A program made the position numbers and the translations under genes. From Anthostomella pinea (lineage: Eukaryota > Ascomycota > Sordariomycetes > Xylariales > Xylariaceae), in NCBI GenBank assembly GCA_963556695.1, contig CAUWAG010000012.1, positions 248,001 to 312,000 of the forward strand: a stretch of DNA of 64,000 nucleotides, in the 5' to 3' direction. Below the pieces are notes generated by a model, which searched no databases, had not been told where the DNA came from, and was given only the letters and a program-made list of their open reading frames with translations. How positions within the stretch are numbered: the stretch's first letter is position 1; every line of letters starts with the position of its first letter. Below are positions 55,434 through 64,000 of the stretch, piece by piece.

Positions 55434-58400
55434 ATGGACACGCCCCGAACGAACCTTGGTGATGCCACCTACCTCGGTCGACAGCCTCCCGACTTCGATA
55501 TGACCCAGGAGCCCTCCTTCCAGTCCCCCTCCAAAGACAACAATCTCCTCCAACAGATGCGCACCGGCCGTGGCGTCAACCTCAGGACCCCCCGCGCGAG
55601 TCGCGCGCCCTTGGGAAACAAGCAGAACCTCCCGGCTGGCATTGGCGGTGCCGAGTTCACTCCCATGCTCAAGTCTGCCACGCGGAACAGCGCGCGTCGC
55701 CGATCCGGCAAGGAGAACACAAACGGCCTGACCACCCCGGCCCTGGGCAAGATCGACGAAGACACAGATGTAGTCCCCGTCGAGTCATCCCTGTTTGGCC
55801 CCTCGCGCGGCGCGTCCTACGTCGAGTCTACACCTCGTCCCGAGCCTGCCAGCGACAGCGAGGCATCTACACCCGTGGTGCTCTTGCCACGACGCGCCGG
55901 CAACAAGGGCCCCTTGCAGGACGGGAATCAACTTTCGCTTCGAGAGCAAGAAAACGTTATCGATAGAATCGAGAAGGAAAACTTTGGTCTGAAGCTCAAG
56001 ATCCACTTCCTCGAGGAGGCCTTGCGGAAAGCCGGGCCGGGCTTTAGTGAGGCCGCCTTGAAGGAGAATACCGATCTTAAGGTCGACAAGGTCACGATGC
56101 AGAGGGAGCTGTCCAAGTACAAGAAGCACCTGGCATCGGCAGAGAAGGACCTGGAGACATATCAGCAGCAGATACTGAATGTTCAAGAGAAGGCCAAGAA
56201 GAAATATGCCGATGAGAGCCAGAAGGCCGAAAACGAGGCCCTCCGCCGGAGTCTGGAGGACAAGGATGCCGAGATTGAAGAACTACAGCGACAACTGCAA
56301 CGCCAAACCGACGATGGCGGCAAAGTGGAGCAACTACAAGACGACATCGCCGACTTGGAGGCTGATCTGCGCGGAAAAGATCGCGAGATAAACGAGCGCG
56401 AAGACGAGGTAGACGAACTGAAGACGAAACTGGACGAAGCCGAGGAGCAATGGAAAGTCGCCCAGGAGAAAATCGCCGAGCTTGAGGGACAAGGCCAACC
56501 AAGCGAAGATTTAGGCAAGCTAGAGGAATTACGAGACAGGATTGGGGACCTGGAAGTAGACTTACGAGAAAAGGGTTTGGAAATCAACGAGCGCGATGAG
56601 GAGTTAAATGAGTTGGAGGAGAAACTCAACCAAACCGAAGAAAAATTGAAGTCGACTCAACAAAGGGTTACCGAACTCGAGAAGAACGCGGATGCAAGCG
56701 ACGTGTTGGCGGAAGCAAAGGATACCATCGAAGATCTCGAGGCCAGTGTCCGGCGTTTCGAGCAACAACTTGATGATTTGAAAGATCAAGTTCAACAAGC
56801 AACGTCCGACAAGGAACGAGCCGAACACGATTACGAGGAGCTTCAAGACGAGTTGTCAAACAAATCTGTGGCGACCAAGGGGCTGTCGCGGCAAATCGAT
56901 GATTTGAAAGATCAAGTTCAACAAGCAAAGTCCGACAAGGATAGGGCCGAGCGCGATCTCGAGGAGCTACAAGACGAGTTATCGAATAAATCGGTGGTCA
57001 CCAAGGGGCTTTCACGGCAAGTCGAGGAGAAGGTGAGGCGGCTCCAAACCGAGCTGAGTCGCTCACAGGAGAGATACGCAGCTCTTGAGCGGGAGGCCGC
57101 AGAGAAGGACCAGTTCATGACGGAGGTGAAGAACAGGGCTCAGCAACTCCTCCAACAACGTGAGTCGTGGAACAGCGAACGGCAGACTCTACACACCAAG
57201 CTCGAGGCTGCGCAGAAAGACCTGGGTATGCGCACTGACGAGAAGAATATATTGCAACTTCGTCATGATGCCCTGGGAGACGAATCGGCCTCGTTGCAGC
57301 GGGACATTGGGCGGTTGCAGAAGCAGGTCAGAGAGCTCGAGGACAGCCTGGTCCGAGAACAAGCACATGCGCTGCAAATCGAGCGCAGCACCAACCAGGA
57401 CCGCCAAGCTGAGATCGACCGTCTCAACGACGATGTTGCCGATCTTCAGGATGAACTGGACCGCCTCCGCCAAGAAGCGTCAGGAGGTCAATCTGCATCC
57501 GCATCTTTGGAACGAGAGGTGGCGCGCCTACAGAAACGCGTCAACGAGCTAGATAGAGACCTGGAACAAGAAAAGGCCCAGGGGCGGCAATCTGAACGTG
57601 ATGCCGAGCACGAGCACAAGTTGGAGATCGAACTCCTGAACGACAGCATTGCGGACCTCCAAGATGAAGTCGAAAGGCTTCGACGAGAAGCGTCGAGTGG
57701 TCAGTCATCTTCGGCATCTCTAGAGCGTGAGATATCTCGGCTACAGAAACGCACCAAGGAGCTTGAAACCAGCCTAGAGCACGAAAAGACAAATGCCCGT
57801 GTACGCCAAGATAGCTCGGGAGATGAGACGTCTTCTCTCCAGCGAGAAATCACTCGTCTGCGATCCCAAGTCAGCGATCTCGAGCTGAGCCTGGATCAGG
57901 AGAAGAGTCATGCTGTCCAGATTGAACGAAACATCCGTTCCCAGCTTAAGTCCGAGATCGAGCGCCTCAACGATGACATTTCCAACCTGCAGGCGGACGT
58001 CCGCGATAAAGACAACGTTTACGACAACGATAGCGAGAAATGGGAGGCTGAGAAACGAGACTTGGAATCACAACGAGACCGACTCGAAGAACGAGCTACC
58101 GGCCTTCAACGCACCATTGATCGGCTGCGCGACGCGGAGGGCACCCTTTCCAGCAAGGAAATGAAGCTGCAAGATGCATTGAACAGTGAGATTGAACGGC
58201 ACAGGAGCGAGGAAACTGCACTCGGTCGCCAAATTGATGAGCTGCGACACGATCTTGACGCGCGCCAGTCTTTGCTGACGACGCTGCGCAATGAGATCTC
58301 TGCAGTTCGGGATGATCTTCGGCAAAGTCAACTCGACTACCAGGCCCGGGCCGAGAAGGTTGAGGCATTAGAAGACGAAGTGGAAGTCCTCCAAGCGACT

Positions 58401-59607
58401 TTGGATGAAGAGTCAGAAGACGCCAGTCAAAAGCTCAGGGAGGCCGACCAGATGTGCCAAGATCTGAGGCGGCAACTCGAGCTGGCAAAGCGCGACCAGA
58501 CACAGCGATCAGATCGCCTGGGGCAGTTGGAGAAGGCCGATCGTGTCGTCGAAGATCTCAGACAACAATTAGAAGATACGAGGCAGCGGCTTCACGATAG
58601 CGAACGCCAGTGCGAACATCTCAAGCGACAAGCAGACCGAGCCATCCGTCATGAGTCGAAACAGGCTGACGACAAATTGGCGCAGGTCAACCGCGCATCG
58701 GAGGAGCTCAAACGACAACTATCACGCGCGCAGAAGGAATCCAAAAAGGCAAACAGGGTATGCGACGAGCTACGAAGCGAACTGGAGCTAGCAAAGCAGG
58801 ACCTTGACTATGCGAGCCCATTGTGCAAAGAACTCGGCCACAAACTCGAACGCGCACGCAGCGAACGGGCTGCATACCGGGCGTCGGCGCAGAAGCTGCA
58901 AGCCGACTGCGAAAGGCTGAAGGAGGGAGCACAAGAGGCCCTGGCCTGGATCCAGGCCAAGAACTCGGAGCCAACAACCTCCTCCCTCGTGCCCACTACC
59001 ATCAGACCAGGGGCAAAGGCCAGCCTCCGATACGGCGACGTGGTCATGGACGTCGTGGACCAGCGGGATCACGAGGCGGTCATCCGCGCAGCCGATGCGG
59101 CCGAACGACGGCACGACAAGGAGATCCGCGGCCTGGCGCTCCAGATGGGCTGGATGCAGGCACGGTGGGAGCGCGAGAGCAAGCTGCGGCAGGACGGCGC
59201 GTTCGCCAAGAAGTTCCTCGCGCTGCAGCTGGAGATTGCTGATGCCTGGTATGTCTATGCCCCCCCCCCCCCCCCTATCCCTATACCCCTTTCCCATTCC
59301 ACCGTTTCACTCTCGTGTTATCGTTCATTGCCGAACTAAAACTAACCCTCCCGGCAGCAACAAGGCAGACCTTCGCATGCTGGCCCGCATCCACAAGGAC
59401 CTGGGCATCAAGTCCCCCGACGCGCTCCTCGACAGGTCGGCTCGCAAGCAGCAGAAGTCGTCGCGCCAGCAGCGCCCTTCCAACCTCAAGGCCTTTGTCG
59501 GGCTCGTGCGAGCGGTGGCGCGCATGCGCATCGCGGCCCGCCAGTGGGGCGAGCACGAGAAGACGAGGCGGAGGCTCGAGGAAGCCTGGGAAGCGAAGCG
59601 GAATTGA
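55434..59607 (+). CDS. Spindle pole body coiled-coil protein, Pcp1/PcpA type
   Basis: Exons 55434-59248 and 59358-59607 give 1354 residues. A disordered N-terminus with Ser/Thr-Pro sites and a KEN sequence (RRRSGKENTNG, near residue 92) leads into the CM1/Cnn_1N motif (residues about 165-235; LSLREQENVIDRIEKENFGL, LKIHFLEEALRKAGPGFSEA) that recruits gamma-tubulin complexes. About 1000 residues of uninterrupted coiled coil follow, with internal duplications. The C-terminus is PACT-like (MGWMQARWERESKLRQDGAF then AKKFLALQLE, ADLRMLARIHKDLGI), the domain that anchors pericentrin relatives at the pole and binds calmodulin. CM1 plus PACT marks Pcp1/Spc110/pericentrin rather than Mto1/ApsB. The 109-nt intron carries a C16 run (59260-59275) and an ACTAAC branch. 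Confidence 0.9.
56772..57023 (+). repeat. 126-bp tandem duplication inside the coiled coil
   Basis: Two adjacent 126-bp units (42 residues, each starting DDLKDQVQQA and ending TKGLSRQ) with only a few differences, so the duplication is recent. Longer, older repeats of about 67 residues (LQREI.RLQ...LEREV.RLQKRV) span 57280-58010. Confidence 0.92.
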
Positions 59608-60163
59608 TGATCAAAGCCTTTTCAATTACATCACTGCCCTGGTGTTTTGAGGGCTTTTCTCAAGTATGCACGTTGGGTTGAGTCATGGTACAGGGAGTTC
59701 ACTGCGTGTTTCTGTCTTGTGTGAGGGAGGGTTGCCTGTCCATTACTACCTTACTGGTCGGAGTTTGAATGAATGCATTGTATGTAGGGCATAGGATACT
59801 CACATATGTTTAGTTTGGCCAGAAAGCGAAGGGCTGCCTGCGTGCGCTGCGGCGTGGCATGTTATACCTCGTCAATATCATCGTTCTGTGTTAATGTCAT
59901 TGTTACCAAATCGCATACAGTTGAATTGCTACCACTCGTAAGACTCCAAATAAAACCAATATGAATGGTATAAGCACTCAGGAGAGCATCAAAAATGGTG
60001 TATGGGATCAAAACTGCTTATTCTGGAGTGATTATTCCATTGACAAGAATATCTATACCAGCCTTGTCCCGCCACGCCCGCTCTGAGTCCTTTATGTATC
60101 TACCAATCACCTCGCACGCCATACCAGCAAATTGTACTTCCAAGCACGGAGCTCCTGTTTACT
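59608..60163. other. Convergent 3' intergenic region; MITE-like fragment
   Basis: A stretch at about 60018-60065 (ACTGCTTATTCTGGAGTG, ATTATTCC, ATATCTATACC) resembles the inside of the MITE at 16560-16760 (ACTGCTTATTCCAGTGTG, CTTATTCC, AAATATACC). No inverted ends found. No gene. Confidence 0.45.
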
Positions 60164-61040
60164 CTATGGCTTGGGCACGTGGAGGCTCTTACTGCACATC
60201 AGAGAGCCGTGGATAAGGAACATGATAACAATGGGGTGGAATTCCAGCGGTGTGCCGGCGAACCAGACGCCCAGCGGCACATCGTCGAGGATCCAGCCCT
60301 GGCCAACCCAGTAGGCCATGAGCGCGTCGACGCCGAGCGTGGTCGGGATGGGCGTGCCTTCGAAGTAACTCGCCTTGCCGCTGGCGTCCTTGGGGATGTT
60401 GGCCGCCGTGACGTTGAAGCGTGCCAGCCGCGTCAGTCCGCACAGCACGAACACGGTCAGCAGGACGTGGTCGGCCGGCGTGCGCAGCCCGATGCAGAAG
60501 GCGACGCAGGCGGGGGCCAGACCGAAGGATATCTGCGGAAAAAAGAGGATTGTCAGGCCATGGTATTCTATGCATGGGGATGGGGATGTGGGATTGGGCA
60601 GGGCATCATCACGTACCAGGTCAGCCAGTGAGTCCAGCTCCTGTCCCATCATGCTGCTCTTCTTGCGCCAGCGCGCGACGCGGCCGTCCATGAAGTCGAA
60701 GAACAAGCCGAAGGGCAGGAACGCGAGGGCGAGCCACAGGTTGCTCTTGTCGGCGGGGTCTCCGAGGCAGTATCGTAGCGAGGAGAAGATAGACATGATG
60801 CCGCAGAAGCCTAGAAGGAGGGAGCACGCGAAGTCAGTCGTTTGTTGTCATGACCAGAGAGCGGGTGGGGAAAGAATCCATTGTACCGTTCATCTCGGTG
60901 ATGTAGTCGGCCATGTGCATGGCCTTGAGCAGCGAGAAGTGGCCCTCGTTCGCGACGAGAAGGTCCTTCTGCTTGTCGTGCGCGGGCTCTTTCGTAATGG
61001 CAGCGCCATTGTTGACGGCGGCGCTGGTTCGCTTGGACAT
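60164..61040 (-). CDS. CHO1: Phosphatidylserine synthase
   Basis: Exons 61040-60887, 60810-60617 and 60532-60164 give 238 residues from MSKRTSAAVNNGAAITKEP. The CDP-alcohol phosphatidyltransferase signature is complete: Asp90, Asp93-Gly94, Ala97-Arg98, Gly107, Asp111, Asp115 (DFMDGRVARWRKKSSMMG then QELDSLAD). Several hydrophobic segments (LWLALAFLPFGLFF, HVLLTVFVLCGLTRL, PIVIMFLIHG) place it in the ER membrane. A flanking helix (LLKAMHMADYITEMNG) precedes the first membrane segment as in Cho1. The reaction is CDP-diacylglycerol plus serine to phosphatidylserine plus CMP, the fungal route, distinct from animal base exchange. Slightly shorter than yeast Cho1 (276). Confidence 0.93.
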
Positions 61041-61697
61041 GGTCGTTGGTTTCTGCGTGTTTGTGATGGCGTATAGAATGTGGTTGACAAAACAATGAAA
61101 AGGTACGGTGAAGCTGTCTTCAGTGTTGTTTTGTATGCGATGTGCGGTCAGGTAGTTAGAGAGAACTTAGAAGAACGCGGCGGTGCAAGGGTACCTTACC
61201 AATTGTTGTAGGTATACCCAAGAGGGAAAGGCCGCTCGAAAATCAGGGCAGCCCACCGATGAAGTCATTTGCGACCTGGACAATGAAAGCGCCGCCGCGC
61301 GGGAGCGGTGACCGCCCCGGGTTTTACAAGGGGGGAGTCACCGTCATAAAAACAACAATTTACATAAGCAGCTGGCATAAGCGATCATTCCGGGCGTATC
61401 CATTTGGACTGGAAGAAGCAGCCGGATGGTGATTATTTACAGTATTTATTCAACCTCTTGCCTCCGAGTCTACACTCACATACAATATGTACACATAGAA
61501 GCATGCCAGATTCTTCATGAACCACAGCTCACTCCCAAGAGAGAGCGTCTGCCATTCACCCGGTCCAGTTCTACTGACTAGGTAGCTACCTACCTATGCA
61601 CGGTAGGCTCTCCCAGTCAATGCCAGCTTCGTTCGTCCACCACTAACACCAACGGACAAACGACCTGGCTATCCACTTCTAGGTCGACAAAATTACT
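61041..61697. other. No supported gene
   Basis: Upstream region of the phosphatidylserine synthase gene. A GTAGCTACCTACCTATGCA repetitive stretch lies near 61582. Nothing else recognised. Confidence 0.5.
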
Positions 61698-61916
61698 TCA
61701 ACATGGGCAAGTCTCATCAACCCCAACTTGCCCTTTGCGGGATATCTTCTGGCCGCCAAGGTCGTGCCACCCTCGCCAATCGAGGCCCTTCTTCGCCTCC
61801 TCCAGCCTATCATCGTATTCCAGGTATAGAATTATGACGGACGATTGGTCCGCTTCGTGTGCTTGCAAAACCCAGGCGTCCAGTCCTGTATGGTCTTTGC
61901 TGTCTTCCAACGCCTG
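61698..61916 (-). CDS. Possible 3' exon of an unrecognised small gene
   Basis: After a TCTCTTGCAG acceptor the minus strand reads ALEDSKDHTGLDAWVLQAHE, ADQSSVIILYLEYDDRLEEA and GWHDLGGQKISRKGQ to a stop at 61698. It looks like real protein, about 72 residues. Upstream minus-strand frames (to about 62195) could supply a 5' exon (GPIGPPGPDGGLMTHSG, TFAFAFSVCFGIMVSSLLSA, a hydrophobic segment) but I cannot place the donor. No family known. Confidence 0.35.
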   Translation of the reverse strand, partial: QALEDSKDHTGLDAWVLQAHEADQSSVIILYLEYDDRLEEAKKGLDWRGWHDLGGQKISRKGQVGVDETCPC

Positions 61917-62198
61917 CAAGAGAGGGCAACAAATGCTAGATGCGTCGAAAGAATCTTGTCTGGATGCCGCCTGTCCAGATCAAATGCCGAAAGGAGAGAC
62001 GAAACCATGATGCCGAAACAAACCGAAAATGCAAATGCAAATGTGGGAATCTGTCCATCCTTCTGACTGAAGGTTTGCCGCCCAGAATGCGTCATCAATC
62101 CACCATCGGGTCCAGGAGGTCCAATAGGACCAAGAGAGCCTCTTCATGGGCAGCAAGCGCTCGCCACGTTTACCGAAATTATGTGCCGAAAGCATTGT

Positions 62199-64000
62199 CT
62201 ACCGTGTGATGATGAGAGAGAAACCGTCTACCCAGGCAGCACTGGATCCAGTCACGCCGCAGACCCGGAAGCCGGGGGGTGGAAGGAGGGTATGGCTAGA
62301 CATGTCGTTAGCCGCCTTAGGTGCGAGTGGCAGGGAAGGATTGTGAACTTACGGAGAGCCACCGTTCACGTTGCCGTAGACGGGAGATTTTCTTCCCAGA
62401 CTCGTCCAGACTTGGATGGCGTCAATCCAGAAACCTGATCGCACATAGAAACCAGTAATGTTTTCGCCCCGTGGAATGTCTACCAAAGTTAGTCTGCGCT
62501 TCGACACAAGAGGCTAGAGTAGAAAACCTACCCATCTTGAAAGTGTCACCGCCAGGTTTGCCTCCTCTCTTCCCAAAGAGTTGACTGTCCCCATTATCGT
62601 AGACGAACTCCATGCCATCCAGAGCGAACCCGTGGTAGAATACGATACGGGAGAGCACTCGGTCCTTCCCCTTCTCCGTCGAACTGGTGAAGATAAGCTC
62701 CTCTGCCTTGCTGCCTTCCATCTGTGAGAAACCGAGCTTGTTGCCTCGGAACGCCGGATTTCCGAAAAAAGACAGCTTCAACCGGGCAGTCTTGAGGAGT
62801 TGCTCGAAATCCGGAATGTCCAGGTTACCGCCGCCGTGTGACTTGATGCACACCTTCGTCAACTTGGAGCGGCGCTTGTTCTCGGGAAGTTTTTCTCGCA
62901 GCTGTTGTTCGGTCAAGGTAATGTTGCGCTGAGAGCAGCCATTCTCCAACTTGTACTCGATCCACGTGTGGCAGACATCATCGCCTTCTGTATACAGTTC
63001 AATGAACGAGACACCCGTGGCGGCCGTCACCTGAACCTGCCCGTTGTCGACCGGCCAAGCCTGGACGCTGTCGTCTGGGTTGGAGACCGGGTCGTTGGGC
63101 AGTCTGAAGCATGGATGACTGCGGAAGCGCAGACAGTCGAGCCGGTGCCAGGTACATTCATCGGCCTGCATGACCAGTCCGCCTTTCGACTTGGTCCTGG
63201 TGCTGTAGGCCTCCCTAGCGACGAATGAACGATTCAACTTGACATAGTCCCTCATCATGACGCCGCTCTCCTGGTGAGGGCACCCGAAGAGATGGCCAGT
63301 CTCGTGGAGATGGGCGCCAATGCCGACGTTGGCCGCCTCCCAGGAGCTTCCGGATTCATTGCAGTCGTTGGCAACAAAGTTGGTGTCAGTCGGCGTGCAG
63401 TCGGTGAACGCCGGGACCACCTCCTCGAAAGTCATCGGGTAGCTTTGTAGAGCGTGGGAACCGCAGATGGCCAGCTGCAGGTCGCCGGCACTTCCTCCGA
63501 GCGCTGCATGGCCGGTGATCGTCTTTGACGTCGTGTCCCAGTGCGAGTCTAGGATCAGGACTGAGACATATTGCTTTTGGCCTGGGAGTGGCTTAAAATA
63601 GCTCTTGACCGCCTCGGCAGCAATGTCAAATAGCTCCCCTTTCTTCTTTCCATCGTGGTTTTGCTGCGCTCGTTCGAGGTCGCGGATCTCGGCCACCGTC
63701 TTGTCGGACCGAATGATATGAATCCGCGCTTCCGATCGCATCGTGCCCATCTCCCTATCTCGTTGGTTGCATGAACCATTCATCCATTCTTCCTCGAAAC
63801 GGAATGTTCGTCGCCCAAACCGGTTTCTGCGCATCTCCTCGGCAGTGAATGCTTGCCAAAGATAGGTCGCCATGCGAAACTTGCGAATAGCTGTCTCGAG
63901 CCCATTGCCTTCCTTCTCGATCCGAGCGGGCACAGCATCGAACGTACCCGGTGAGTCCTTGGCGAGCAAGATCGCCAACTGCAGGGGCGGGGAGCTAATC
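62199..64000 (-). CDS. Zinc metallopeptidase with C-terminal jacalin-like domain (5' end outside window)
   Basis: Exons from beyond 64000 to 62532, then 62479-62353 and 62295-62199. The open frame reaches the window edge, so the start is missing; about 560 residues are present. The zinc site is HETGHLFGCPHQ (HExxHxxGxxH), inside a domain like that of yeast YIL108W and related putative fungal metallopeptidases (Metallopep family). A central segment (KSYFKPLPGQKQYVSVLILD, HAALGGSAGDLQLAICGSHA) precedes it. The C-terminus, rebuilt across two short introns, is a jacalin-type lectin fold (RIVFYHGFALDGMEFVYDNG; GENITGFYVRSGFWIDAIQV; FRVCGVTGSSAAWVDGF) ending SLIITR. The substrate is unknown. Introns of 52 and 57 nt have good borders. 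Confidence 0.88.

Overview
The window is nuclear DNA of a filamentous ascomycete (Pezizomycotina, most likely a sordariomycete). The signs are short introns of about 45-110 nt with fungal GTNNGT donors and CTNAC-type branch sites, compact conserved housekeeping genes, Pogo/Fot1-type transposon biology, and AT-saturated tracts whose substitutions look like repeat-induced point mutation (RIP). I could not fix the species.

Layout. 1-16 kb is a conserved gene-rich block: an arylsulfotransferase-like secreted protein (-), TSR3 (-), a GGA clathrin adaptor (+), mitochondrial IF-2 (-), a conserved two-or-three-segment membrane protein (+) and a PDAP1/PP28-type phosphoprotein (-). 16.5-35 kb is an accessory island. 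It holds a MITE, two paralogous small secreted cysteine-rich proteins (one intact, one truncated), a family of about 120-bp dispersed repeats (four copies, one carrying a nested TA-flanked MITE), a RIP-degraded AT-rich block of about 2.4 kb with a probable non-RIPped solo LTR, and an apparently intact Pogo/Fot1 transposon sitting inside a decayed secreted Ser/Thr-rich protein gene. Several genes broken by frameshifts or stops follow: a hypothetical gene, a short-chain dehydrogenase and another hypothetical gene. 36-44 kb is again conserved: a hypothetical protein (-), succinyl-CoA:3-ketoacid CoA-transferase (-) and UTP22 (+).

44-52.6 kb is a second repeat island. It has unequal direct repeats at its ends, internally repetitive GC-rich DNA, a RIPped AT tract whose non-RIPped counterpart lies 2 kb away, poly-A/T low-complexity DNA, and a small cluster of duplicated, partly decayed hypothetical ORFs. 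52.7-64 kb returns to conserved genes: an FBXO21-like F-box protein (-), a Pcp1/PcpA spindle-pole-body coiled-coil protein (+), phosphatidylserine synthase (-), a weak small ORF (-) and the 3' part of a jacalin-domain metallopeptidase (-) that runs off the right edge.

The conserved genes are ordinary eukaryotic functions (ribosome biogenesis, trafficking, mitochondrial translation, ketone/acetate metabolism, lipid synthesis, mitosis) and do not form a pathway cluster. The interesting biology lies in the two accessory islands: insertion of a Fot1-like element into coding DNA, nested MITEs with paired empty sites, a RIPped/un-RIPped sequence pair, and a small secreted protein family with a conserved 22-nt microexon. 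Exon coordinates were worked out by hand from splice signals and reading-frame continuity and are unconfirmed by transcripts.
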